Source: DATHTC01 sp963746805 (GTDB lineage: Bacteria; Actinomycetota; Thermoleophilia; Gaiellales; Gaiellaceae). From it: 64,000 nucleotides of DNA. The translations under genes and the position numbers were made by a program. Every line of letters begins with the position of its first letter. Positions within the stretch are counted from its first letter, which is position 1. The stretch spans positions 496,001 through 560,000 of the forward strand of contig CAVVCQ010000001.1 of the NCBI GenBank assembly GCA_963746805.1, written 5' to 3'. Shown here in pieces: positions 15,782-24,751 of the stretch. A model generated the notes under the pieces. It saw nothing but the letters and a program-made list of their open reading frames with translations. It was not told where the DNA came from and made no database searches.

Positions 15782-18547
15782 AGCCCCGGCCCCTCCCTCG
15801 ACTTCCGCTGCCATCCTGGCCCCGAGCTCGGCACGCGACGTGATTCCGAGCTTGCGGTAGACGCGGCTGAGGTTGGCCTCGACCGTCTTCGGGCTCATGA
15901 AGGCGGCCAGCGCTACCTCGCGGTTGGTCAGCCCGGTCGCGGCCAGCTCGGCGACGCGCTGTTCGGACACTGTCAGCTCGTCGGGGGCGCGGCGGAGGCC
16001 TATGCGTTCGAGCTCACGCCGCGCGTGCTCGGCCCAGATCGTCGCTCCGCTGCGCTCGAGGATCGCGACCGCTTCGCGGAGGGTCTCGGCGGCCGCAGCC
16101 TTCTGCTTCAGCCGCCGCTGTAGCCGACCCTTGACCAGCAGCGTGCGGCCGTAGTCGTAGGGGACGCGCGCTGCGGCCTCGGCGTCGAGCTCGGCGAGCT
16201 CGGCAACCGCCGCGTCGGCGTCGCCTTCCGCGGCGAGCACGAGCGCCTTTGCGCGGGGGAGTGCGACGGTGATCCACGGTCGTGGGATCGTGCGGCCGCG
16301 CCACTCGAGGTGCGCCAGGGCGGCTGTCGCGCGTTCGAGGTCTCCGAGCTCGACCAGCGCCTCGACGTGGTCCGCGTCATGGCGTGGGCCCGGCGCCGCG
16401 ACGATGCCGAGCGTGTCGAGGTGCTCTCGATATCTGACGAACGCCCGGTCGGCCGCCTCGGCGTCGGCGGCAGCGAGCTCGACGGAGCCCAGCCTGCTCA
16501 ACGCGACCGCTGCGAAGAAAAGGTGACCTGTCCGTTCAGAGTTCTCGGCGAGCGCGAGCAGGGTCTCTCTCGCACGCTCGATTCGGCCGCGATGCAGGTC
16601 GACGGCGCCGCGAATGCTCCAGATGATGCCCCACGGGCCGACGCGCAGCCCCATCTGGTCGAGGGTCGTGCAGCTCTCCTCGATCATCCGCTCGGCCGTC
16701 TCCCAGTTGCCCGCAGTGAGCTCGGCGGATGCGAGCTGGCCGAGACGCTCGGCGCGCCAGCCTTCCTCGCCGCGATCGCGATACCAGCCCTCCTCGAAGG
16801 CGTGCCGGGCTCTCGCCGCTTCGAGCTCGTCCATCCACGCGAACCACATCAGCGGGTAGCGACTCCGCTGCTCGTTCGGGTCGGCGCGCTCCTCCAGCCG
16901 CAAGGCGCGCTCGAGGATGCTGCGCGGCGCCTTCCGGCCCAGCTGGGCCCCGTAGAAGAGCTTGGAGAAGAGCACGTGGGCCAGCAGCGCGGGGTCCTCG
17001 TTCTCGTCGAGCAGGGCAGCCGCCGCCTCCGTATGCTCGAGCGCCTTTCGCTGGTCGAGCAGTGAGGCTTCGCCGAACCTCGCGTGGATCCGGCCGCAGA
17101 GACGACGATCGCCGTCCGCGAGGCCAAGCGCGCGTTCCAGGTGCTCGACTTGCTGTCGGCCGGGATTCTCGACCCACGCGATGTCGCTCAGCAGGACGTT
17201 TGCCTCGGCGCGAAGGGCCAATGCTTCGGCGCGCGCGAGCGCCGTCTCGGCCACCTTGCGAGCGCCCGTGGGGTCACCCGCGGCGAACAGCGCGGCAGCC
17301 TCGCCGAGCATCCGCCTCGCAACGTCGTCGCGGCATTCCTCCGGTGTGAGGCGGGCCGCAGCCTCGTACAGCTGAGCGGCCGCGTCCTGCGCGCCTCGTC
17401 GCGCGGCGAGATCGGCGGCCCGCTCGATCTCCGCAGCGGTCGCGGCGTCCGCCTGCGTCGCGCTCTCGGCGAGGTGACGCGCGCGCTCCTCGGCGTCGGA
17501 GACCACGTCGGCGAGATGACGATGGAGCTGCCGCCGACGCTCGTGCGAAGCCGCGGAGTAGACGGCCGAGGCCAGCAACGGATGCGAGAACCGGATGCGG
17601 GCGCGCTCGGCGACGATGATGCCGGCTTCCTCGGCCTCGACGATCGCAGCCTCCGCCGCGTCTCGCGCGCCGAGCGCCGCGACGACCGTCGCCACGGTCG
17701 GACGGGAGAGCGCCGCCGCGACGAGCGCCGCTTCCTGAGCGCTGGGCGAGAGGGCGCGCGTGCGTGCCGTGACGAGCTCCTGCAGGTTGTCGGGAATCGG
17801 CAGGCGCTCGCCCGGGCTCGGCTTGTCACCGTTCCCCGCGAGACTGCGCGCGATCTCGAGCGCGTAGAACGGATTGCCTCCGGACGCCGACTCGATTCGA
17901 ACGAGCACCGGACGCGACGGAGCGACACCGAGCTCGCTGCGGATGAGGTGATGGAGCGCGGCCGCCGACAGGGGGCCGACGACGATTCGCTCGATCTGCT
18001 CGTCTGGAAGTGCACCCGCGAGGCCCAGCGGTGCATCGCCGCCGCCGACCGTGCGTCGTGCCGCGAGGATGCCGACGTGCGGCGGCAGGCGGCGCGCTGC
18101 GAACTCGAGCGCGCGCTGCGACGCGCGGTCGAGCCATTGCACGTCGTCGACGGCGACGACCACCGGGCTCCGGGCGGCAAGGGCGCCGAGGATGCCGAGG
18201 AGCCCCACAGCGGTCGTTCGCGCGTCCGACTGCCCGTCTTCCTCGGCACGGAGCAGTGCCATGTCGAGGGCCCGGCGCTGCGGCGGCGGAAGCTCATTCC
18301 CCAACTCGGCATACGGCGCGGCGACGAGATCGGCGAGCGCCGCGTAGGAAAGCGCAGCTTCCGTCTCCGTGGGCCGGGCGACCAGCACGCGAAACCCGCG
18401 CTTCTCGGCACGTTGCAGCGCCTCGCGCCAGATCGTGGTCTTCCCGATTCCCGCCTCGCCGTCCACGACCAGTGCGCCGCCGGTCGCGGCGACCCGGTCG
18501 AGGAACCGCTCGACCGCACCGATCTCGGCGTCCCGCCCGAGGATCAC
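15773..18547 (-). CDS. MalT-like LuxR regulator with AAA ATPase and TPR domains (left arm)
   Basis: 924 residues. Order: AAA ATPase (Walker A GEAGIGKTTIW near residue 30, Walker B VVVAVDDVQWLD near 115), a long TPR-like helical middle, and a C-terminal LuxR helix-turn-helix (ELTVSEQRVAELAATGLTNR, then SPKTVEANLSRVYRKLG). This is the STAND/MalT-like class that switches on target genes when a ligand binds. The GTG start at 18547 precedes the conserved LGRDAEIGAVERFL; GGAGGA lies about 12 bp upstream. The open frame continuing upstream to 19645 mirrors the opposite gene. It is a full-length paralogue of the divergent gene at 18670. Confidence 0.88.
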   Translation of the reverse strand: MILGRDAEIGAVERFLDRVAATGGALVVDGEAGIGKTTIWREALQRAEKRGFRVLVARPTETEAALSYAALADLVAAPYAELGNELPPPQRRALDMALLRAEEDGQSDARTTAVGLLGILGALAARSPVVVAVDDVQWLDRASQRALEFAARRLPPHVGILAARRTVGGGDAPLGLAGALPDEQIERIVVGPLSAAALHHLIRSELGVAPSRPVLVRIESASGGNPFYALEIARSLAGNGDKPSPGERLPIPDNLQELVTARTRALSPSAQEAALVAAALSRPTVATVVAALGARDAAEAAIVEAEEAGIIVAERARIRFSHPLLASAVYSAASHERRRQLHRHLADVVSDAEERARHLAESATQADAATAAEIERAADLAARRGAQDAAAQLYEAAARLTPEECRDDVARRMLGEAAALFAAGDPTGARKVAETALARAEALALRAEANVLLSDIAWVENPGRQQVEHLERALGLADGDRRLCGRIHARFGEASLLDQRKALEHTEAAAALLDENEDPALLAHVLFSKLFYGAQLGRKAPRSILERALRLEERADPNEQRSRYPLMWFAWMDELEAARARHAFEEGWYRDRGEEGWRAERLGQLASAELTAGNWETAERMIEESCTTLDQMGLRVGPWGIIWSIRGAVDLHRGRIERARETLLALAENSERTGHLFFAAVALSRLGSVELAAADAEAADRAFVRYREHLDTLGIVAAPGPRHDADHVEALVELGDLERATAALAHLEWRGRTIPRPWITVALPRAKALVLAAEGDADAAVAELAELDAEAAARVPYDYGRTLLVKGRLQRRLKQKAAAAETLREAVAILERSGATIWAEHARRELERIGLRRAPDELTVSEQRVAELAATGLTNREVALAAFMSPKTVEANLSRVYRKLGITSRAELGARMAAEVEGGAGAQT

Positions 18548-18669
18548 CCGTCCGATTGTCCTCCACGGTCGGCATCGGGAGCAATCCCTCTCGCGGACGG
18601 CAACCACGCCGTCGCTTGCGGAATTGCGTGCGCGGCGTCGTAGGATCCGTGCGTCTAGCGGGAGGCACG
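18548..18669. promoter_or_regulatory. Shared divergent promoter region of the mirrored module
   Basis: 122 bp separate the two divergent MalT-like genes. TAGGAT (18640-18645) is a possible -10 box for the right-hand gene, with a weak TTGCGG 19 bp upstream. No clear palindrome was found. The paralogues may regulate each other from here. Confidence 0.35.
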
Positions 18670-21465
18670 GTGGGCGACCAGATTGTCGGGCGCGACGCGG
18701 AGCTCGCGGCGGTCGAGCGGTTCCTCGCGGCGCTCTCGGACGAGCCGGCCGCGCTCGTCGTCGAGGGAGAGGCGGGGATCGGCAAGACGACCGTCTGGCT
18801 GGAGGCGATCCGGCTCGCCGAGGCGCGAGGGCTGCGCGTGCTGCGGGCGCGGCCGACCGGGAGCGAGGCGCGGCTCTCCTTCGCCACGCTCGCCGATCTC
18901 GTCGGCGACGTGTTCGAGGACCTCCGCGATTCGCTGCCGGTCGTGCAGGAGCGGGCGCTCGCGGCGGCGCTGCTGCGGGGCGAGCCGAGCGAAGGCGCGG
19001 ACCCGCGGACGATCGCGACCGGCTTCGTCGGGATGCTCGCGGCGCTCGCGGACCGCGGCCCGGTGCTCGTCGCAGTCGACGACGTGCAGTGGCTCGACCC
19101 GGCCTCCGAGGGAGCGCTCGCGCTTTGCTGCCCGGCGGCTGCCGCCACGGCTCGGCCTGCTGCTGACCCGCCGGACGGCCGGCGGCGAGGAGTTGCCGCT
19201 CGGCCTCGACCGGGCGCTTCCGGAGAGCCGCGTCGAGCGCGTGGTGCCGGGGCCGCTCTCGCTGGCCGAGCTCTACCACCTCGTCGACGGTCGGCTCGGA
19301 GCGTCGCTCCCGCGTCCCCTGCTCGCGCGAGTGTCCGACGCCTCGGGCGGCAACCCGTTCTTCGCGCTGGAGATCGTGCGGACGCTCGACGCGGCACCGG
19401 CGGACACGAGCGTGGGCGGGCCGCTGCCCCTGCCGCCCAGCCTCGAGGAGCTCGCGGCCGCCCGCGTGCGGCAGCTGTCGCAGCCCACGCAGCGGGTCGT
19501 GCTCGCGGCCGCGGCGCTCTCGCAGCCGAGCGTGACGAACCTCGTCGAGGCCTGCGCGCCCGAGAGCGATGCGCGGGCGGCGCTCGTGGAGGCGGAGGAG
19601 GCCGGCGTGCTGCTCTCGGAGCGTGAGCGCGTCCGCTTCACCCACCCGCTGATCGCCTCCGCCGTCTACGGCTCCGCGTCACCGGAGCGACGCCGCCAGC
19701 TGCACGAGCGGCTGGCCGCCGTCGTGTCGGACACCGAGCAGCGCGCACGCCATCTCGCACTGAGCGCCACGGAGCCGGACGAGGAGATCGCGGCGGTGCT
19801 CGAGCGGGCGGCGCAGCAGGCGGCGGCGAGAGGCGCGCAGCAGGCCGCGGCCGAGCTCTTCGAGGCGGCGGGCCGGCTCACACCGGCCGGCCTGGGTGAG
19901 GAGCTCGACCGCCGTGTGCTCGGCGAGGCGGCGGCGCTGCTCGCCGTCGCGGACATCGCCCGCGCGCGGGAGCTCGCCGAGCGCGCTGCGGACTCGGCGG
20001 ACAGAGACCTGCGCGCGGCGGCGCTATGCCTGCTCGGCGAGATCCTCTGGGTCGCCGGCACGTGGGAGGGCGCGACCTCGAGCCTCGAGCAGGCGCTGGC
20101 GGCGGAGCCCGCCGACCAGGCGCTGGTCGCGCGCGCCCACCAGCAGGCTCGTCTACTACACCGTGGCGCACGACCCGGCGCGGGGGATCGAGCGTGCCGA
20201 CGCGGCCCTCGCAGCCCTCGATCCCGAGCGGGCGCCGGGCGCGGCGGCCTCGATCAGCGTCGACCGGTTCTGGGCCGGGCTCCTCCGGGCTGAGCCTCCC
20301 CGGCCCGAGCTGCTCGAGCGCTGGCGGGAGCTCGAGACGAGGGCGGGGCCGGACGTGCCGAAGAGCACGATCCCGCTGATCCACTTCCACTCGGTCGACG
20401 ACTTCGAGGCCGCCCGCGCCCGCCACGCCGTCGAGGACGAGTGGTACCGCCTGCGTGGCCAGGACGACTGGCGGGCGGAGCGGCAGGCGCATCGTCTCGT
20501 TCGCCGAGTTCCGGGCGGGCAACTGGGACGAGGCCGAGCGGCTCGTGGAGGCGAGCTGCGTGGCGATCGGCCAGCCCAGGCCGGGGCCGTGGGCGATGGT
20601 GTTCCGCTTCCGGTCATTCGTCGACGCAGGCCGGGGCAGGACGGAGCGCGCACGAGAGACCCTGCGGCCGATGGCCGAGCAGGCGGAGGAGGCAGGCCGC
20701 CGGTGGTGGGGCGCGCTGCTGCTCTCCGCGCTGGCGTTCGTCGAGTTCGCAGCCGGGGACCACCGGGCCGTCGACGAGACCCTGACGCGCATGCGCGCGC
20801 ATCTCGACGCCCTCGGGACACTCGACATGGTCCCGGACCGCAGCGAGCCGTTCCACGTCGAGTCGCTGCTTGCCCTCGGCGAGCGTGAGCGGGCCGGCGC
20901 CGTGCTCGCGCGGCTCGAAGAGCGGGGCAGGACGTTCCCGCGGCTCTGGATCACGGCGACGCTGCCGCGCACGCGCGCGCTCCTGCTCGCGGACGAGGGA
21001 GAGGTCGAGGCCGCGCTCTCCGAGCTCGACGCGCTCGACCTCGATGCGGCGGCGCAGCTGCCGCTCGACCTCGGCTGGACGCTGCTCGTCCGCGGCCGGC
21101 TCGAGCGCCGGGCCAGGCGGCGGGGTGCGGCGGCACACTCGTTCGCCGAGGCTCTCGCGATCTTCGAACGGCTCGGCGCGCCCGGCTGGGCCGAGCAGGC
21201 CCGGGGGGAGCTCGACCGCGTCGGCCTGCGCCGGGCGCCCGCCGAGCTGACGTCGACCGAGCGCCGCGTGGCCGAGCTCGCCGCGGCCGGGCTGACGAAC
21301 CGCGAGGTCGCGGCGCAGGCGTTCATGAGCCCGAAGACCGTCGAGGCGAACCTCGCCCGGGTCTACCGCAAGCTCGCGATCCACTCGCGCGCGGAGCTCG
21401 GGGCACGCCTCGCCTCCGCGGAGAGCACACCGGTCGAGCAGCCGCCCGCGGAGCTGCAAACGTAG
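18670..21465 (+). CDS. MalT-like LuxR regulator, right arm (three +1 frameshifts)
   Basis: Walker A GEAGIGKTTVW, Walker B VLVAVDDVQWLD, TPR-like middle and a C-terminal LuxR helix-turn-helix are all conserved, but the frame changes three times. Extra bases fall near 19123, 20141 and 20491-20496; each moves the frame by +1. Removing them gives about 930 residues, matching the 924 of its left-arm paralogue. GTG 18670 has GGGAGG upstream. Either the sequence is in error or this copy has decayed; the uniform conservation on both sides of each shift favours error. It heads the operon with the DUF4242 and exported-protein genes. Confidence 0.8.
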
Positions 21466-21484
21466 GGAAACGCCTGATTTCACG
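21457..21484 (+). promoter_or_regulatory. Conserved element between MalT-like and DUF4242 genes (right arm)
   Basis: CAAACGTAGGGAAACGCC followed by TGATTTCACG. It matches the left-arm copy at 15754-15781 and ends 29 bp before the DUF4242 start at 21514. The stop codon of the regulator is inside it. Confidence 0.45.
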
Positions 21485-21513
21485 CCCGCCGGCGCCGGCG
21501 TAGCGTCGACCGC

Positions 21514-21849
21514 ATGGCAGATCGAGCGGGTGTGGAGCGGCAGACGTACCTCGTGGAGCACTACCGGCCGGGCCTCGAGGTCGAGGGGTTCCGGCGGTGC
21601 GCCCTGCAGGTGCGCGGTGCCGCGACCGAGCTCGCGCGCGAGGGCAAGGCGGTGCGCTACCTCCGTTCCACGATCGTCCCCGCGGACGAGGCGCTGCTCT
21701 GCGTGCTCGAGGCTGCCGACGAGGAGCTGGTGCGCGAGACGTACGCGCGTGCCGGCGTTCCCTTCGAGCGGCTCTCCGCGGTCGTCCACGAGACGACGCA
21801 CGACGCGGAAGCCGTCGACATCCACGAGCACTGGGAGGAAGACTCATGA
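21514..21849 (+). CDS. DUF4242 (SCO4226-like) protein (right arm)
   Basis: 111 residues, paralogue of the protein at 15432: YLVEHYRPG, then GKAVRYLRSTIVPADEALLCVLEA (about residues 47-70), then RETYARAGVPFERLSAVV. It has a longer tail carrying His residues (TTHDAEAVDIHEHWEED), which the left-arm copy lacks, so metal binding could differ between them. ATG 21846 of the next gene overlaps its stop (ATGA). Confidence 0.82.
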   Translation: MADRAGVERQTYLVEHYRPGLEVEGFRRCALQVRGAATELAREGKAVRYLRSTIVPADEALLCVLEAADEELVRETYARAGVPFERLSAVVHETTHDAEAVDIHEHWEEDS

Positions 21850-22334
21850 TCAAGAGATCGCTGCTTGCGGCGCTGGCCCTGGCGACCGTTCTCGTCGCGA
21901 CCGGCGTCTTCGCCGGCGTGGGAGCGGGCTCCGACAACTCGGGCAACAGCATCGCCGGGACGTGGAGCGTGACCGTCAACCGGCCGGCGCCGCTGCCGCC
22001 GCTGACTTCGCTCCAGGTCTTCACCTCGGACGGCAGCTGGATCGAGATGGCCAACGAGGACCCGAAGACGCGCACCTCGCAGTTCGGCAGCTGGGAGCGG
22101 ATCGACGGCCGGCTCTACGCGGCCAGCGGCAGGATCTTCCGCTACGACGCCCAGGGCGCGCACGTGGCGACGTTCAAGATCAACCGCACCATGCGGCTGT
22201 CGCAGGACGGGCAGTCGATGGCCGTGGTGGCTCGCGCGACGCTCTACGACCTGAACGGGAACGTGCTGCAGGACTTCCCGGTCGTCGCGAGCGGCGTGCG
22301 GCTGCCGGTCGAGCGGATCCCGGACGAGCCGTAG
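21846..22334 (+). CDS. Small exported beta-rich protein (paralogue 3 of 3)
   Basis: 162 residues. Signal peptide about 1-28 (MIKRSLLAALALATVLVATG). Mature pattern as in the copies at 9892 and 14867: AGTWSVTVNRPAPLPPL, then FGSWERIDGRLYAASGRIFR, then LSQDGQSM, DLNGNVLQ, ending VERIPDEP. GGAGGAAG lies upstream of ATG 21846 and the gene overlaps the DUF4242 gene by 4 bp. A strong hairpin follows at 22352. Function unknown. Confidence 0.78.
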   Translation: MIKRSLLAALALATVLVATGVFAGVGAGSDNSGNSIAGTWSVTVNRPAPLPPLTSLQVFTSDGSWIEMANEDPKTRTSQFGSWERIDGRLYAASGRIFRYDAQGAHVATFKINRTMRLSQDGQSMAVVARATLYDLNGNVLQDFPVVASGVRLPVERIPDEP

Positions 22335-22351
22335 GCAGCTCGGGAGCGACG

Positions 22352-22383
22352 GGCGCGAGGCGGGCTCCGGCCCGCCTCGCGCC
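22352..22383 (+). terminator. Hairpin terminator of the right-arm module
   Basis: 14-bp perfect stem (22352-22365 with 22370-22383) and TCCG tetraloop, then TGTTGT. It ends the regulator-DUF4242-exported protein operon before the ABC importer. Confidence 0.8.
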
Positions 22384-22432
22384 TGTTGTCACCTCGGGAC
22401 GCGCGCGAGATAGTGGAACTCCTGTGAGACGG

Positions 22433-23188
22433 ATGAACGTGGTCGGGTGGCTCTTCGTCGCACTGGTCGCCGTTCTCGCCGAGGCCGGCGTCAGGCTCTT
22501 CGATCTCCACGACAGCGTCGCCGCACCGTCGGCGGCGCTCGGCGCGCTCGGGACGGAGCTGTGGTCCGGGGAGCTGACCGGCGAGATCGGCACCACGCTC
22601 GAGGCGTACGTGCAGGGGCTCGCCCTGGCGATCGCGATCGGCGTGACCGCCGGTGTCCTGCTCGGCGCGTCGCGGACGCTGCACGACGCCTCGTCGGTCG
22701 TGCTCGAGTTCCTGCGGCCGATCCCCGGCGTCGCGCTCATCCCCCTCGCGATCCTCGCCTTCGGGCTCGGCACGCCGATGCGACGCTTCGTGATCGCGTA
22801 CGCCGCGGTGTGGCCCGTCCTGATCGCGACGCTCTACGGCGTCAACGGCCGCGACCGCATGCTGGACGACGTCGCGAGGACGTCCGGGGTCGGGCGAGTG
22901 GGCACGCTCGTGCGTGTCACGCTGCCCGGCGCGCTGCCGAGCATCGCCGCGGGTATCCGGCTGAGCGCATCGGTCGCGCTGCTCGTGGCGGTCACGGTCG
23001 AGTTCGTCGTCGGGCTCGACGGGATCGGTGCCTACATGGAGCGGCAGCAGCTCGCCTTCCGGATCCCGGAGCTGTACGGCGCCGTGCTCCTCGTCGCCCT
23101 GCTCGGCTATGTCGTCAACGTCGGGCTGCGCGCTGCGCAGCGGCGCGCGGTCTTCTGGGCCGGGGAGGAGCGCGCGGGCTCGCCGTGA
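22433..23188 (+). CDS. ABC transporter permease (SsuC/TauC family), first
   Basis: 251 residues, six predicted membrane spans. The EAA-type loop is ...DDVARTSGVGRVGTLVRVTLPGALPSIAAG (about residues 143-172), typical of nitrate/sulfonate/thiamine-precursor importers. The ATG 22433 is chosen; GTG 22424 in frame is an alternative, and neither has a strong ribosome site. First gene of a four-gene importer operon, overlapping the next permease by GTGA. Confidence 0.88.
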   Translation: MNVVGWLFVALVAVLAEAGVRLFDLHDSVAAPSAALGALGTELWSGELTGEIGTTLEAYVQGLALAIAIGVTAGVLLGASRTLHDASSVVLEFLRPIPGVALIPLAILAFGLGTPMRRFVIAYAAVWPVLIATLYGVNGRDRMLDDVARTSGVGRVGTLVRVTLPGALPSIAAGIRLSASVALLVAVTVEFVVGLDGIGAYMERQQLAFRIPELYGAVLLVALLGYVVNVGLRAAQRRAVFWAGEERAGSP

Positions 23189-23949
23189 GCGCGCGGCGGC
23201 TGCTCGGCCCGGCCCTCTTCCTCGCGGCGCTCGCGGTCTGGGAGGTCTGGGCGCGCGCCGAGGCGTCGTTTCTCGTACCGCCCCCGAGCGCCGTCGCCGC
23301 GCGGGCGTGGGACGTCTGGCCGACGCGGGAGTTCCTCGGGAACGTGCGGGCGAGCCTGACCCGGCTCACCGCGGGCTTCGGCATCGGCGCCTGTGCAGGC
23401 GTCGCCGTCGGGCTCTTCGTCGGCGGCTCGGTGCGCGCTCGCCGGGTGTTCGAGCCGCTGCTCGAGCTGCTGCGCGCGGTGCCGCCCATCGCCGTCGTCC
23501 CTGTCGCGATCGTCGTCTTCGGGCTCGGTGACGCGATGCTCGTCTCGGTGATCGCCTTCGGCGTCTTCTTCCCGGTCTTCGTGCACACGGCCGAGGGCGT
23601 GCGCGACGTCTCGCCCGAGGCGCGAGACACGGCGGCGATGCTGCACGTGGGGCCGGTCGAGCGGCTCTACCGGGTCTACTTGCCCGCCGCGCTCCCCTCG
23701 ATCGCGGCGGGGCTCCGCGTGGCGCTCTCGATCGGGCTCGTGCTCGTCGTCCTGTCCGAGCTGACCGGGGCCTCCGACGGCCTCGGGTACACCATTCTCC
23801 AGCAGCAGCGCGTCTTCGACATGCCGGGCATGTACGGCGGGCTCGTCTTCCTCGGCCTGCTCGGCTACGTCCTGAACCGCCTCTTCCTGCTCGTCGAACG
23901 GCACCTCCTGGCCTGGCATCACGGAGCGGTCGGTGCGGTCGAGCGCTGA
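23185..23949 (+). CDS. ABC transporter permease (SsuC/TauC family), second
   Basis: 254 residues with six spans and an EAA loop (RDTAAMLHVGPVERLYRVYLPAALPSIAAG, about residues 148-177). Two different permeases imply a heterodimeric channel. GTG 23185 overlaps the previous stop, and its own end overlaps the ATPase gene by 17 bp. Confidence 0.88.
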   Translation: MSARRLLGPALFLAALAVWEVWARAEASFLVPPPSAVAARAWDVWPTREFLGNVRASLTRLTAGFGIGACAGVAVGLFVGGSVRARRVFEPLLELLRAVPPIAVVPVAIVVFGLGDAMLVSVIAFGVFFPVFVHTAEGVRDVSPEARDTAAMLHVGPVERLYRVYLPAALPSIAAGLRVALSIGLVLVVLSELTGASDGLGYTILQQQRVFDMPGMYGGLVFLGLLGYVLNRLFLLVERHLLAWHHGAVGAVER

Positions 23950-24751
23950 CGGGATCGTGCTCCGCGTCTCGGGGCTCGGCAAGCGCTACGGGGCCGATGG
24001 GCCGGCCGCGCTCGAAGACGTCTCGTTCGAGGTCTCGGCGGGGGAGTTGCTGACGGTCGTCGGACCGTCCGGCTGCGGCAAGACGACGCTGCTGCGGCTC
24101 CTCTGCGGCCTGACCCGGCCGAGCGAAGGCGCCGTCGTCCTCGACGGCGTGCCCGTGACCGAGCCGCCGCGGCAGGTCGCCCTCGTCTTCCAGGACTACG
24201 GCCGCTCGCTCTTCCCGTGGCTGACAGCGCGCGGCAACGTCATGTTCCCGCTGCGCGGGCGAGGGCTGTCCCGCCCGGCGCGGGTCGCGCGGGCCGAGTC
24301 GTTGCTCGCCGAGCTGGGCCTGGCCGGGGTCGAGCGCAAGTACCCCTGGCAGCTCTCCGGCGGGATGCAGCAGCGCATCGCGATCGCGCGCGCCCTCGCG
24401 CCGCGGCCCGAGCTGCTCCTGCTCGACGAGCCGTTCGCGTCGGTCGACGCGCTCACACGGGCAGAGCTCCAGGACCTCCTGCTCCGCATCCACGACGGCC
24501 TCGGGGACGCTCGCGTCACGATCGTGCACGTGACGCACGACATCGACGAGGCCGTCTACCTCGCCGACCGCGTGCTCGTGCTCGCCTCCGCGCCGGGCAG
24601 GGTGGTCGGAGAGGTGGAGGTCGGGCTCCCGCAGCCGCGCTCGCAGGCCACGACCCGCAGCCTGCCCCGGTTCCTCGCGGTCCGGGACGAGATCCACGTG
24701 TTGATCGCCTCGCCGCATCGGCATACGATCGTCCGATCGGTGGCCGGATGA
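23933..24751 (+). CDS. ABC transporter ATP-binding protein (SsuB/TauB-like)
   Basis: 272 residues. Walker A VGPSGCGKTTLLRLL, Q-loop VFQDYGRSLFPWL, signature LSGGMQQRIAIARAL, Walker B ELLLLDEPFASVD, and H-loop VTHDIDEAV. These match the nitrate/sulfonate/taurine importer class. GTG 23933 starts inside the permease gene. The stop overlaps the ATG of the binding-protein gene (ATGA). Confidence 0.92.
   Translation: MRSSADGIVLRVSGLGKRYGADGPAALEDVSFEVSAGELLTVVGPSGCGKTTLLRLLCGLTRPSEGAVVLDGVPVTEPPRQVALVFQDYGRSLFPWLTARGNVMFPLRGRGLSRPARVARAESLLAELGLAGVERKYPWQLSGGMQQRIAIARALAPRPELLLLDEPFASVDALTRAELQDLLLRIHDGLGDARVTIVHVTHDIDEAVYLADRVLVLASAPGRVVGEVEVGLPQPRSQATTRSLPRFLAVRDEIHVLIASPHRHTIVRSVAG

Noticed and set aside
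18670..21465. Programmed frameshifting in the right-arm regulator
   Set aside because: Three shifts in one gene with no shared slippery sequence, and the same +1 pattern in unrelated genes, make sequence error far likelier.
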